From Bacillus sp. NP157 (GTDB taxonomy: Bacteria > Pseudomonadota > Gammaproteobacteria > Xanthomonadales > Rhodanobacteraceae): a stretch of 64,000 nt of DNA. The DNA lies in assembly GCA_018889975.1 (NCBI GenBank), contig CP076546.1, forward strand, positions 2,480,001 through 2,544,000, read 5' to 3'. The position numbers and the translations under genes are program-made. Of the stretch, positions 63,178 through 64,000 are shown one piece after another (within the stretch, counting starts at the first letter, position 1; the number at the start of each line of letters is the position of its first letter). Below the pieces are notes generated by a model. It was given only the letters and a program-made list of their open reading frames with translations. It made no database searches and was not told the DNA's origin.

Positions 63178-64000
63178 GCGAGGGAGGGATCCTCTGCAGC
63201 GTGTGCATCGCCAACTACAACGGCGAGTCCCTGCTCGACACCTGCCTGCGCTCGGTACTCGACCAAGTCATCGATGGCGGCGTGGAAATCATCGTCCACG
63301 ACGACGCGTCCAGTGATCGCTCGCTCGAGGTGCTTGCCACGTATCCATCGGTGCGAGTCATCCGAAGCGATGCGAACGTTGGGTTTTGCGAGTCGAATAA
63401 CCGCATGGTGGCCATCAGCACCGGCCGGTTCGTGCTACTTCTGAACAACGATGCGGCCCTGGAGCCCGGCGCCCTTGCCGCACTTGCGGCGGCCGCGGCG
63501 CAATCGACCCATGGCGACATCCTGACCCTGCCCCAGCTTGACTGGGAATCCAGTCAGCTGGTCGACCTGGGATGCCAGCTCGATCCTTTCATGAACCCCG
63601 TGCCGGTCACGCAGGGCGCAGGCAGCGTGGCCATGGTCATCGGCGCGTGCATGTGGATGCCGCGAACGCTGTGGGACAAGATCGGCGGGTTTCCCAGCTG
63701 GATCGAATCCATCGCCGAAGACATGTACGTATGCTGCGCGGCGCGATACCTCGGGCACGACGTGCGCTGCATCGACGGGCCGGCTTACCGCCACATGCAG
63801 GGCAAGAGCTTCGGCGGCAATCGCGTCGGCAACGGCGGCCTCGCAACGACCTATCGGCGCCGGGCACTCAGCGAGCGCAACAAGACATGCCTTCTGGCAA
63901 TATTCACGCCCACGCCGTGGATGCTTCCCGTCCTCGCCGTCCATGCAACGACGATGCTTATCGAGGGCCTGGCGGTGAGCCTCGCACGACGCACCTTACG
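63174..64000 (+). CDS. GT2-family glycosyltransferase (partial, runs off the window)
   Basis: The first ~275 residues of a GT-A inverting glycosyltransferase. It starts at TTG (63174-63176), overlapping the epimerase TGA, with GGGAGG 7 nt upstream. The sequence reads CSVCIANYNGESLLDTCLRS, then EIIVHDDASSDRSLEVL (nucleotide-binding), FVLLLNNDAALEPGAL (metal-binding D-x-D equivalent NND) and ESIAEDMYVCCAARYLG (ED catalytic region). It resembles rhamnosyltransferase-like GT2 proteins with a possible C-terminal membrane segment (PWMLPVLAVHATTMLIEGLA). The end is not in the window. Confidence 0.88.
   Translation, partial: MSEGGILCSVCIANYNGESLLDTCLRSVLDQVIDGGVEIIVHDDASSDRSLEVLATYPSVRVIRSDANVGFCESNNRMVAISTGRFVLLLNNDAALEPGALAALAAAAAQSTHGDILTLPQLDWESSQLVDLGCQLDPFMNPVPVTQGAGSVAMVIGACMWMPRTLWDKIGGFPSWIESIAEDMYVCCAARYLGHDVRCIDGPAYRHMQGKSFGGNRVGNGGLATTYRRRALSERNKTCLLAIFTPTPWMLPVLAVHATTMLIEGLAVSLARRTL

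Overview
The window reads as a high-GC gammaproteobacterial chromosome, most likely order Xanthomonadales, family Rhodanobacteraceae (Luteibacter/Dyella type). The clues are the gene orders miaB-phoH-ybeY-corC and petA-petB-petC-sspA-sspB, an Oar-like TonB receptor, a Trm112-like protein and an S4/RsuA-family protein that have both lost expected key residues, and many copies of a short palindromic element beginning GTAGGAGCGCGC. The genus assignment is an inference; no rRNA is present.

Left part (1-32.6 kb) is mostly core genome, largely on the minus strand: the start of recC, a HemJ/CopD-type membrane protein, an RsuA-family protein, tRNA-Val, uvrB, a lone FimT-like pseudopilin and tRNA-Asn, an S9 peptidase, an apparently orphan BrnA antitoxin with its own palindrome, small membrane and periplasmic proteins, the DNA glycosylase Mpg, the nucleosidase PpnN, two large TonB-dependent receptors, an OlsF-type acyltransferase, MarC, an SDR/glutaredoxin pair, sodB, purEK, a Trm112-like protein, a DUF1631 protein, nadC, sspAB and the cytochrome bc1 operon.

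Middle part (32.7-44 kb) is mainly plus strand: a DegS-type protease, a DUF4124/SLT lytic transglycosylase (minus), miaB-phoH-ybeY-corC followed by a DUF4105 membrane protein where lnt sits in E. coli, corA, and a fused dihydroxyacetone kinase. Just after it lies a compact promoter-hairpins-terminator unit (about 43964-44158) that looks like an undescribed small RNA, possibly also encoding a 22-residue peptide.

Right part (44.1-64 kb) is accessory and surface-oriented. It starts with a stretch that contains lower-GC genes (an unknown protein, a PH-like membrane protein, two acyltransferase-3 proteins) and an S9 peptidase. It continues into what I consider the most interesting segment: a GT-C membrane protein, two type IV pilin genes each preceded by a good sigma-54 -24/-12 promoter, two tandem paralogous TMTC-like GT-C proteins, then a tightly coupled cluster (DegT/DnrJ-type sugar aminotransferase, NeuD/PglD-type acetyltransferase, flippase, GT4, NAD-dependent epimerase, GT2) that runs off the window. 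The simplest reading is a pilin and/or surface-polysaccharide glycosylation locus that makes an N-acylated amino sugar.

Twelve intact copies of the palindromic element lie between 11.3 and 38.4 kb and none outside that range. Four genes (nadC, sspB, miaB, ybeY) use the TAG inside this element as their stop codon. No CRISPR array, rRNA, insertion sequence or prophage was seen.
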